From the NCBI RefSeq assembly GCF_052857255.1, contig NC_135497.1:349510799-349574798 (forward strand): 64,000 nucleotides of DNA, written 5' to 3'. This DNA is from Amblyomma americanum (Eukaryota > Arthropoda > Arachnida > Ixodida > Ixodidae). Under the pieces are notes generated by a model. The model ran no database searches, was not told where the DNA came from, and saw nothing but the letters and a program-made list of their open reading frames with translations. Of this stretch, positions 10,067-19,400 are shown piece by piece. Made by a program: the position numbers and the translations under genes. Every line of letters starts with the position of its first letter. Positions within the stretch are counted from its first letter, which is position 1.

Positions 10067-11261
10067 TTAAGGTTTTCCTCCGACTCTCGCATGCACGCGA
10101 ACGCCATCTTTTGCTGTTTGCAGGTTAACTGAGATGTGACTCTCCTTGTTGCAAATATAGGAGACAATGTGCTTTCGCGCTTCAAACTCGCGAGCTCCAG
10201 GTGCCTCCTGTTTCGGCGAATCGACAGATTTGGCTGACTCCATCTTGATTTCGCTACCTCCTCCTTTTGATCCCGCTTCCTCTGTTCGTCGATCTCGGCG
10301 TGCTGGTGGCACCCTTCGATCGGGGATTCTCTTTAAATAGGTTTCTCCCTTTCCTAACCTGTTATCGTACCCTGCCTTGCTTTGGAGGTTTCGGCGAACG
10401 TAATACTCGTCTGCGAGCTGTGCTCCTTTGTCTACGTCTATATCTGTTAGCCTATTTTGCAGCCATATCTTCAGATCTTCTTGAATCGCGCTATAGTACT
10501 GCTCGAGTGCGATGCACTCCAGTACCTTGTCATGATTTCCGCGCACCTTTGCGGTCTTAAGCCACTCGTTTAAGTTGACTCTAAGCCGGTACGCGAAGTA
10601 GGTATGCGACTCTCCGCCTTTCCTTGCCTGCCTAAATCGCTGCCTAAAGGCTTGAGCAGAAAGCCGGTACTTTCTAAGCGGTGCGCTCTTTACCATCTCG
10701 TCGTCATCCCACTCTTCCCTTGAGAGGCGAGCCACCACTTCGGCCGCCTCGTGCGGAAGGAGAGGAAGTAACTTCGACCAAGCGCTCTACTCGATGTGCA
10801 CCTTCCCGCATGCGAGTTCGAAATTTACCAAAAGTGTGCAATATCGCCTCCCACGCGGTATGGTGAGACGAGAGCCTGCAATCTCTGCCTCTCTTGCTCC
10901 TCTACCGAAGCTACAGGGCTAAGATGCGCCATATTCCCTCCGTTCGACGCGATTTCGAGCTTCTTCATTTTTCGAGCATGTTCTCTCGCTTTTTACTCTG
11001 CCTCGCGGACCTCCCGTCTCTCTTGAGCCAACCGAAGCTCTTCTTTTTCTTTCTGCTCGCACAATTCCCGTCTTTCTTGAGCCAACCGAAGCTCTTCTTT
11101 TTCTTGCGTCCAACGATCGTTTCCAAAGCCTCGCCGACCTCCTCAGTAGTCACCTCCTCCTACCGCATAACCTCGAGAATTTTTTTTATTTTCTCAGAAC
11201 GTAGCGAAATCCCCAGCTCCTGGCAAATTTCGAGCAGGTCCTGTACTTTTACCTTCTCCAT
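10067..11261 (-). pseudogene. gag: Gag of element 2 with SCAN-like capsid domain
   Basis: The likely start is the ATG read at 11261-11259, giving MEKVKVQDLLEICQELGISL. A Lys/Glu/Arg-rich coiled coil follows with a duplicated LRLAQERRE-type segment. The main block is LLPLLPHEAAEVVARLSREE, then KYRLSAQAFRQRFRQARKGG and the FAYRLRVNLNEWLKTAKV helix. This resembles the SCAN domain, which is held to derive from the capsid of Gmr1-like gypsy elements. The nucleocapsid end (YICNKESHISVN) is a degenerate zinc knuckle. A TAG and two frameshifts interrupt 10740-11260. Confidence 0.8.
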
Positions 11262-11534
11262 CGTAAGTTCCACCTTGCGTTAGCAAGCCCACTAAAACAA
11301 AAGCCCTAGCTTGAAGTGGACAAAGCAGTTTCCCTAAATCAATTTCTCCCTAAATCAATTTCCCAAACAACAGGAATCCGCAGTTAGCATCTGCCTGTGC
11401 TAGTACGGTCTGGCGAAATGAACGGAAAACATTGGGCACTCACCCTGCCAAGGTATAGCTGACGCCCATCAATCCTGTAGCTGCCGAGGTCCGTTGGAAC
11501 CGGTAACTTCACGTGGACGTCCCACAGCTGCCAT

Positions 11535-11598
11535 CCAGTTGTTGGGATTCAGGTAGCAGCATCCCACCGCTGCCACCAGTTGTTGGGATTCAGGTAGC
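11535..11598 (+). repeat. 41-bp duplication of LTR edge plus primer site, element 2
   Basis: The 23-base string starting CCAGTTGTTGGGATT occurs at 11535-11557 and again at 11576-11598. Each copy joins the last bases of the LTR to the primer-site region, so the leader of this element has a second, partial LTR edge. Confidence 0.85.
11561..11578 (-). promoter_or_regulatory. Candidate primer binding site of element 2
   Basis: On the minus strand TGGTGGCAGCGGTGGGAT begins two bases after the 5' LTR end (11581). It has the TGG start and 18-nt length expected of a tRNA primer site. The tRNA was not identified. Confidence 0.6.
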
Positions 11599-12260
11599 GG
11601 GACTCTCAAGAAGGGGGCTCTCTTTAGGCATCAAACCAGCAGCTCCTTAAATACTCTTCGTGTTCCCCAGATCCCTAGCTGGGGAATACAGCTCGAAGAA
11701 TAATGTCCAATCACACGATGGCACTGATGGTACCACCCATGGCAGGGCGGTCCTGATGTTTCTTCGCAGCTCGTTCGAGGGAAAGGGCACAGGACCCTTT
11801 CAAGTTGTCGTCCCCGTGGCTTCCAGGTGGCCGCGCACGTGCGTCCGGAGGGCACCTGCATGACACAGGAATGCAGGCTGTCTCCCCGCAGGTGTCGAAA
11901 GAGCTTGACTGGTGACCGGAACGCGGAGGCTCTGTGGCAGGTGCGGCACTCGGGCAATTGTTCAAATCCAGCGTGACTGAAGGGGACCACACTGATACCG
12001 CACTTCGTCGTGGCGAGGACCGGAACGAATACGCTTATGGTCGTCGCTGGCATTCCTGTTGAACACGTGGGGACGCTATCGTCGCTGCTTTCGTTATTCC
12101 TGTTCCAACACGTGGGGACGCTATTGTCGTCGTTCCCTCTGGCAGTCCTGCAGTCACGTCTCCTCCAGGGGGTTACCCACCCTCGCGGTGGTCTTCAGGG
12201 AATCCTCTCCATGCCCAACTTCGCCGAATTCCACAGCACGAAGGAAGCGCGGGCACAACA
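11581..12260 (-). repeat. 5' LTR of element 2 (high-coordinate copy)
   Basis: A 680-bp direct copy of 6664-7487, ending GGGCACAACA on the plus strand. It lacks the 148-bp segment found at 6683-6830 of the other copy. Confidence 0.85.
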
Positions 12261-12557
12261 CCTTTCAGGCTGCCGCATTCACTCGCTTCTGGCTTGCTGT
12301 TCTCCGTGGACGTCTCGGTCTCGCTCTCAATGTGCGGACCATGTAGGTTCACCTTTCAAAGGTGTACCGATGAAGTGCTCGTAAAAAGCTTATCATGCAC
12401 GGCAATTCTCTCATGCTGCTATTAAGCTCATCTCGCTGTCAAGAAAGCATCTTAGCCTTGCCAGCAACTCCGAATTCGGGTCAGGCCTAACGCTGTTCCA
12501 AATCCGGGCGGGAATTCTACGAACCGAACTGACTGTCGTCCCTCGTTCCTAGAGCTT
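12261..12557 (-). other. Leader remnant of an older LTR element
   Basis: The stretch lies between the LTR of element 2 and the lysine-type primer site at 12558. No protein motif was recognised. It is probably the untranslated leader of the older element, into which element 2 inserted. Confidence 0.35.
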
Positions 12558-12575
12558 GCCCCACGTTGGGCGTCA
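12558..12575 (-). promoter_or_regulatory. Primer binding site of tRNA-Lys1,2 type
   Basis: The minus strand reads TGACGCCCAACGTGGGGC. From memory, the primer site complementary to tRNA-Lys1,2 is TGGCGCCCAACGTGGGGC, one base different. It sits one base from a sequence starting TGTGG on the plus strand, which would be the end of an LTR. Confidence 0.65.
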
Positions 12576-12576
12576 T

Positions 12577-12760
12577 TGTGGAAATGCGGCGGGACAAAGC
12601 CTTCCGCCCCAGCCACATTCCCACTCCGCCGATGCAGCGTTCCCGCTCGCTAACCGCGGAGGGGTTCGTGCTCGACGAACAAAGGGAAGGGACGACAAGA
12701 GCATGAACACTCATATGCCATTTATTACACTTGCAATTAATACACAGGGCGGGCCAGTTA
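12577..12760 (-). repeat. LTR fragment of an older minus-strand retroelement
   Basis: The edge TGTGGAAATGCGGC adjoins the primer site at 12558-12575. On the minus strand an AATAAA polyadenylation signal lies at about 12724, as expected in the R region. The far end of the LTR was not found, because the region beyond 12830 is occupied by an inverted-repeat structure. No second copy of this LTR was seen in the window. Confidence 0.5.
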
Positions 12761-12827
12761 GCTACAAAACATCAACGAGGCATTTCTCGGAAATAGAGGG
12801 CTACGTAAGAAGGACTTCCGACTTACG

Positions 12828-13520
12828 GCACGTTCACACTTGTCCAAAAATCCGGCGAGCGGGGAAAACTAGGACCTGTTCACATCTGTTGACGCCTAGG
12901 CGAGGCGGAACCGCCGCGCCGCTGCCGTTTCTCGCTTTTGCACACACTTCCCGTCCACCACTTCACCGCTCGCGGCGTACACAGATATGGTTAGAAAAGA
13001 GCAAAAATCGATGTCTGTGTGCGAAAACCGTATGCAGGCTTACGTACGAAGACGCAGGCACATTTCCATTTTTAGATCAGCGTATGCAGACTCGCAACAA
13101 AACGCCCAGCCTAGTGGCGCCACCTGCTTGTTTGGACAGGAACTAGTACTGTCAACAAAACCGGCGCTCCTCTTAAGCCTAGTAGTGGCCGAATCGTCAC
13201 TCTAAACAAAACATAAAGCAAATTTATCACCTATACGTTTACTTATAGGTTAGGTGAGACGAAGCGATGGACCGGTGTCCGATTTATGGTCAGTGAACGC
13301 GCTGAAAAAGGCCGCAACAACAACGAATTCATTCCTAGGCGAAGGGTCCTGCGTGGAAGGGCCCCGCCATGTTTGTCGCGGTGGCGGTGGCGAGCGCAAA
13401 AAATTTGGGTCCGGCCCGATCGCCATCGCCGCGCCGCTTTCCGCCTCGCTCGGCGTCAAAAGCGGCCGAATCCGCTTCGCTCGCCGGATTTTTTGACAAG
13501 TGTGAACGGGCCCTTATGGG
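12828..13520. repeat. Inverted-repeat structure, possible DNA-transposon remnant
   Basis: GTTCACACTTGTCCAAAAAT at about 12833 is mirrored by a reverse-complement copy at about 13487-13508. Flanking GC-rich stretches (GCGAGCG..., GGCGGAA..., GCCGCGCCGC) also pair loosely, giving arms of about 150 bp. A GTTCACAC-type terminus suggests a non-autonomous DNA element or two facing copies. No transposase frame is visible between the arms. Confidence 0.5.
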
Positions 13521-15323
13521 CTGGGGCGGGGGCGCGACTTCGGAGATTTCGGCGGCGAACGTTTGCATGCGCCGATAATGGCGGCCGGGATTTCCTGTGC
13601 GCGCCGCATTTTTGGGGCAAAGCCATTCCCTAGCAGTTGCTGGGGAAGGCGACCAGAGCGCGCGTTTGCTGCGCTCGCTTCGCTGCCTGGAACCAGAAGT
13701 CCAGCGGCAAGGCACAACGGATCCCCGTGCGCCTGCCGCGGAAGGTGACGAGAGCGTGCCGCTGCAACCGGTCACGACGCTGGCCGGATCCCGAAGAGAC
13801 TGTCCGGTTCTGCAGAATTCCGCGAAACCTACGAGGTGGCGCTTCCGTTGCCGTTCCCTTTTCCCCCATGAGGGAGACTTCCCTCCTCGCCCAGCCGGGG
13901 GCTGTCCCGACGCACACCAATGGAGATGGTCGGCAACGTCGAAATAGAGGGGGAAAAAGGTTTCCATAATTTTTAAGCAAACAAGCAAGCAGATACGAGC
14001 TGGAACACTCCCCTATCCCGGCAGACAGCCGAACAGGGTCTAGGGCCTCCTTCACAGGAAGGCCCTTTTGTACATTATTTTTCATCCCATAGAGAGACCT
14101 TCCCTCAACTTCTCCTCTGTAAATACGATCCGTAGGAGCGCCCTGGCGAATTTCCCAGGGCTACTCTGGTACTGCCGCTCCAACATCTGAAGGATGGTGC
14201 GGTCAACAAGGACCACTCCCAATGTCAACCTGCAAACAGCACAGAAAAGATAAAGGCACGCAAGCGAATTCAGCTGTCTCTATGGAAAATTTAGATTGCC
14301 CATTATCCTCGGTGCAGCTGGATTGTCACCAGTTGTTTAATGCGAGGAAATTACATGACTGTATTGCAACGTACAGCAAAAATTTTATTCGAAAGAGATT
14401 CTGCATTAATGGGTTCAATGCGAATTGTAGTGCTGCAGTAGCCTAGACTAGATGAAGTGCCTGCAAGGAAAGCATGGGCTCTTTCACATTACCTGAGCAT
14501 ATTTCACTATATGACCACCTATGTCAGGGGTCCAAAAATTGGATACATGGTACACCGAGGTACGCTGGAGGGCATTTTGGGGTTTCATGAGCATCTATTT
14601 GCATGCATGCCTCTACAATAACCTTTTTAATTGCCCTTTTTTTAGAACTGATTACCCTGCAACTGTTCACTGCACAGCCAGTCATAACTGAATTCGGTCA
14701 TTTCTTCAATATGTGTTTAATAACCTTTTCGTACTTCTGCTCAGCACTTCGCGGCAAAGATTTGAAGAATTTATGGTTGTAGACGGCTCTGTTGGCATAC
14801 TAAGGCACCAATGCGTGTCTGATTTAGCATTTCGTCTGCTTGTCTTGTGGAAGCAACAAGGATGATTGCACGCGGCTGGCTAAGCGAGAAACATGCATGT
14901 GCTGCCGATCGCCCGCAGTGCCCTCTTTCTGGCGTTTCTCCCTCTCACTGTCCGGTGAGGAGACGGTCTGCGGACATGCAGGTATACATTTTAGGACACG
15001 CTCCTAATGTGCTCCCACATGAATTCAACGAGCCGTGATAACTTCTCTATCGGATGGCCGAGAAAATTTCAAACGCTGAAGAGTTCTTCACGTGTATATC
15101 CAAGCGTATGTGCAACAATCATTTTTGAGCTCACATACATTTGCGCATGGCACAACAGACTGATCTCGATCCTTTTTTGGACTCCATCCTGCTCTCCAGC
15201 CGTTTCATCATTTTGGCCGGCACTGAAACGCACAGGGAAAGAAAATTGTTAGCATTCTATTAAAACAGGAAGACTGTGAACACACCACGCAAAGCCCACC
15301 CAGTCGATGAAAACAGCAGACCG
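13521..15323. other. No gene recognised; GC-rich then AT-richer sequence
   Basis: 13.5-14.0 kb is GC- and CpG-rich with long overlapping open frames on both strands that do not resemble known proteins. 14.1-15.3 kb is ordinary composition without long frames. Nothing supports a gene. Confidence 0.4.
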
Positions 15324-15710
15324 TTTCTGGTGTTTACACTACACCGGATTTTAAGACACGGGTTCTGGTGTGTCCCGGTGTAGAGTTTTCTGGTGTGTCC
15401 GTGCCTGGTGTTTACACCACGCCGGAAATTCAGACACGGGTTCTGGTGTGTCCCGGTGTAGTGTTTTCTGGTGTGTCCCGGTGTAGTGTTTTCTGGTGTG
15501 TCCGTGTCTGGTGTTTACACCACGCCGGAAATTCAGACACGGGTTCTGGTGTGTCCCAATGTAGTTTTTTCGGGTGCGACCGTGTCTGGCGTTTACACCA
15601 CGCTAGAAATTCAAACACGGGTTGTGGAGTGACCCGGTCTGGTGCTTTTGGTGTGATCCCGGTCTGGTGCTTTTGGTGTGGACCGGTCTAATGCTTTCTA
15701 GTGCGATTCA
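15324..15710 (+). repeat. Left GGTGTG-rich tandem array
   Basis: A higher-order repeat begins GACACGGGTTCTGGTGTGTC at 15355, 15434 and 15536, with a more diverged copy at 15614. Unit lengths are 79, 102 and 78 bp; the 102-bp unit is the 79-bp unit plus one extra 23-bp sub-repeat (TTTTCTGGTGTGTCCCGGTG...). Each unit also holds GGTGTTTACACCACGCCGG, a short palindrome. Such arrays suit protein-binding subterminal repeats of large DNA transposons, or a plain minisatellite. Confidence 0.85.
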
Positions 15711-16268
15711 TGCGGGTGTTGCGCTGACTGGGTTTAAGATATCTTTACACAGCTGCTGTTTACTGTGCTCAATTGTACACGAGCCGGCGCTGTGGATATA
15801 TCGCCTTTGGGAACAATTTTCTTCTTTCACGATATGTGCCACCCCCTGTGGAGCATGTGAGAATTCGCCTGGTACTGAGAAAACAGGTTGAAAAGAAGCG
15901 CTTGTGGGTGATGCAGGCAAGGTGCAGTTCCACAAGACGCCAACTGCACACGTGAAGTGGCAAGTGTGACCTCGACAGCTGCCCCAAACTGTCCCTCAGT
16001 ACTGTTTCTGGTATAAACTGGACATGTAAGCACAGTGTAACCACCAGCTTCGACAGTGCTTGCGCAGTTGTTTACAATCACTAGAGCTCGAAGAGGAGAC
16101 TTACGCGTATGCAGAGTGGGCATGTAAAAACGTAAACTGAATGAGCCTTGATAGCGATGCAGTGCATTTGGATACACATGACAGTGTGCATACTTCAGCA
16201 GTAAATTTGTGGTCTTAAAAAAGAAACTCCAAGTGCTTAAAAAAAGAAACAATTTGTTCCCATTGTCC

Positions 16269-16408
16269 TTAGCTTTCATTTGAAGCACCAGGCCTCTTGC
16301 GGCGAAGTTCGCATGTCTTCTGCGACAGCCACAGCCTAATGTTTTTCTCCGCTTTTGTGGCTGCTTCATCCCTCCAGTCCCGGCTGCGGGCATAATTCCT
16401 GAAGAACA
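16269..16408 (-). CDS. BEN gene last exon
   Basis: Acceptor TTTCCTTGCAG precedes it. With the one base carried from the previous exon it reads VFFRNYARSRDWRDEAATKA, continues through the final helix with LRRKR, and ends in TAA at 16269-16271. This is the last helical part of the BEN domain. A 206-codon frame over the same bases is a shadow in another phase. Confidence 0.8.
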
Positions 16409-19400
16409 CTGCAAGGAAATAATGCATAAGTGTGAGAAACAGCGCAAGCTATGTTACTATTCTTGCAGCTGCCAAAGCTTGTGCACGTGCAAAGGCAATG
16501 AGTGGCCATGCTGCAAGCGCGGCAGCTGCTGTGACACTTTGCACTGCCTACACCGTCAAAATGAGGATATCACCTTAATGCTCAAGCCAAGTGTAAAGCA
16601 GACAAATGAAAACGGTGATCAAAAGAAAGTGCTCGTCAATTGTAACAACGCAGGCAGCGCACAGTGCCCTAGCAGATGCATACGTGGTGCGTTCCTGTGC
16701 ACAAAGCCAAAACACACCAATTAAGGGCATCAGCTGCATTACTCTGAATGCGGCAAGTGTACAACAGGTCAAACTGCATACATTTCCCAAGAACATATTT
16801 CTGCTAAACCATCCCATAATCACAGTAGCCGACGGGTAATTCAGACTCCAATAATTCGGACTTGTAGGATATTTCGGACCTCGATGAGGCACCATCAGTC
16901 ACCCCATAGAAGCGCATACATATTCGCGACGTATATTTCGGACTTCAAAACTCAGACAGTTCGAATTTTTCGACTAATTTCAGTCGCCTGTGGGCCAAAA
17001 TATGCCATTTTATTGGCTTTTCGCCGGCTCGAAAGGCGCATCTTGGATTGAGGTGGCTTTACTCTGCAGTTGGATTTGCTTGATATAATTTCTGTACCTC
17101 ATATTTACCAGTAGAGGTCCTTGCGATCTTTGAGTCTTCGAGGTGGCAATCTGATTGTCTTCGCCATCAACTTGCTTTTGTCGCGGGCAGTTATCGCTTG
17201 TCTCATACTTTGTAAATTGAAAATTGGTTGTTGGGGAAAGGAAATGGCGCAGTATCTATCTCGCAATATCGGCGGACACCTGAACCGCGCATTAAGAGAA
17301 AAGATAAAGGAGGGACTAAAAGAAGAAAGGAAGAAAGAGCAGCCGTAGTGGAGGGCTCCGAAATAATTTCGACCAGCTGGGGATCTTCAACGTGCACTGA
17401 CATAGCACAGCACACGAGCGCCTTTGTGTTTTGTCTCCATCGAAACGCGGCCGCCGCGGTCGGGTTCGATCCCGAGTACTCTGATTCACAAGCCGAGCAC
17501 TCTAACCCCTGAGCCACCACGGCGGGTCTCGTACGTTCGCTATTCGCTTTTTCGTCACTTAGTTCGTCATCCCACCGCGTCGACCGAGTGGCGAGTTTTT
17601 ACGAAGTTGCATCTATTCACCGTTTTGTGATTGCGTCCGGCGGTTCCACCAATTTGAACGTAAAGTTCATTGTCTTTGCGTGTTATTGATGAGCGATGTG
17701 GTGCACACTCGAGTTGTGGACAGCATGGTGCCGCCGGGTCCGTCAATGAAGCGTGGAAAGTATTCAACTAAACGGCGAGACCTTGATGTCTAGCGTGTAC
17801 AGTGAAAGTACAACTTTGGCAGAAATACAGGCGTAAATCGTCGTCAGCCAGAGAAATTTGCCGCAAGGTAAAACCAGTGACATTTTTAAGCCGATTTCAT
17901 CTCAATAAAGCGATTTTTTGTACTGCACGGATTTTTCGGACTGTTCGATTATTCGGACCATTTTTGGGGACACTTCGAGTCCGAAAAATCGGTTGGCAAC
18001 TGTAGTGCCTTAGCTACTGCAATAATATAAAATAATAACAGGACAGGAAGAAGCATAACAATGATACCAGCAGCGGCTGCATGAAAGGTTTTCAGAAATG
18101 CACTGCTCTTAAAAACCTAGCTTTCCAGCTAACATTGTCATGTGATGACAGCCTATTCTAGAATCAGAAAACAAGATTACATTCTTTGGTTGTTGCGACA
18201 GATGTGGGGTGCTCATGTCATGCACTCATCTTGGAGCCGAGCTTTGTAGGAAGTTCTAATCTCTACCAAATGCTTCTGTTTGTGCCTGTAAAGTAGTCGA
18301 ATGCACATGAATTCTCGTGCACAACCAGAAGCTAAGCAATGGTTTGGTTTGGTTTATGGGGGTTTAACGTCGCAAAGCGACTCAGGCTCTGAGTGACGCC
18401 TTAGTGAAGGGATACGAAAATTTCGACCACCTGGGGATCTTTAACGTGCGTTAACATCACACAGCACACGGACCTCTAGAATTTCACCTACATCGAAATT
18501 CTACCGACGCGGCCGGGATCGAACCCGCGTCTTTCGGGCCAGCAGCCGAGCACCATAACCACTCAGCCAACGCGGGGGCTTTAAGCTATCCATTGAACCG
18601 ACCCATTTTAATATGTGTCAAATACTGTTTGATACTTACTACCTTCTCGAGAGCTATTGCCAAGGCCAATATGGTCTCCATTAATATGTTAATGCAATAT
18701 GACAATATGCACATGAGCTAACCCCAGTAGAATACAGTAGATTTCAGTAATTACCCCTTATTGTGTCCACCTTCAGCGGTGTCAGCGGCTTCTGTGAGAC
18801 CTTGTCACCACCCTCTGCCAGGAATCTGTTTGACAGTGTTCCTGTGCAGCTGCGCTGCGCAAGAACTTCGGTAGACCACAAAGTGGTTGCCGCTCTTTTT
18901 ACAAAGAGCGAATCCTTTGGCAGCGCCATCAAAGTGTCATACGCTTCCTTTGAAATCTCAAAGCCATTGGCCAGGGGCACCTGCAGGGAAAAGAAAAGAA
19001 ATGCCATGAAAAACTGAAAGGGACACACAATAATGAACAAATTATCACTGTTCACTCAATGCATTGTGACCTGAAACCACGGAGCAAGAAACCTTTAGGA
19101 GTGGAAACTCCGCTGTTTGCAGCGACCAGAAAAGGTCACAAGCCCGCAGAGCCACTATCATGCTGGCGGCTTGGAAAGAAATTACCGCCGTTTCGGTTGC
19201 CGAGGGAACAGGTCGAGCGCGTTGCTCCCGTTCGGCCGCGTGCGCCTGACTGCTTTTGAGGGCACTCTCGTGCGCTTCTTTACCGCTGGTAGCCCGAAGA
19301 GCAATAGGTGCTACGCTTCAACCATTTGAGCACAGTAAAAAATACAACGCGTTCTTTTCCATGACCGCTATAAGATGATCTCTAGCTTCTGGTTGTACGC

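Larger units (their letters stand above)
6664..12260 (-). mobile_element. Gmr1-like Ty3/gypsy retrotransposon lacking most of RT-RNase H (element 2)
   Basis: Two direct LTRs (6664-7487 and 11581-12260), each bounded by TGTTG...CAACA, enclose minus-strand coding remnants. In transcription order these are a SCAN-like Gag, a protease, a complete integrase, then the N-terminal lead-in of reverse transcriptase, where coding stops. Integrase upstream of RT is the reverse of ordinary Ty3/gypsy elements and fits the Gmr1-like group. The rest of RT and all of RNase H are missing. Flanks read CCCT on the left and CCTT on the right, so there is no exact target duplication. Several stops and frameshifts are present. 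Confidence 0.85.

Noticed and set aside
13335..13988. 217-codon minus-strand frame and several overlapping plus-strand frames
   Set aside because: GC-rich DNA opens many frames on both strands here. No motif or plausible splice pattern supports a protein.
15324..15710. CRISPR-like array
   Set aside because: Repeats are contiguous or nested without unique spacers of fixed length, and the genome is eukaryotic.
15827..16447. 206-codon minus-strand open frame
   Set aside because: It overlaps the last BEN exon in a different phase and has no recognisable domain. The spliced exon has matching phase and a BEN end.
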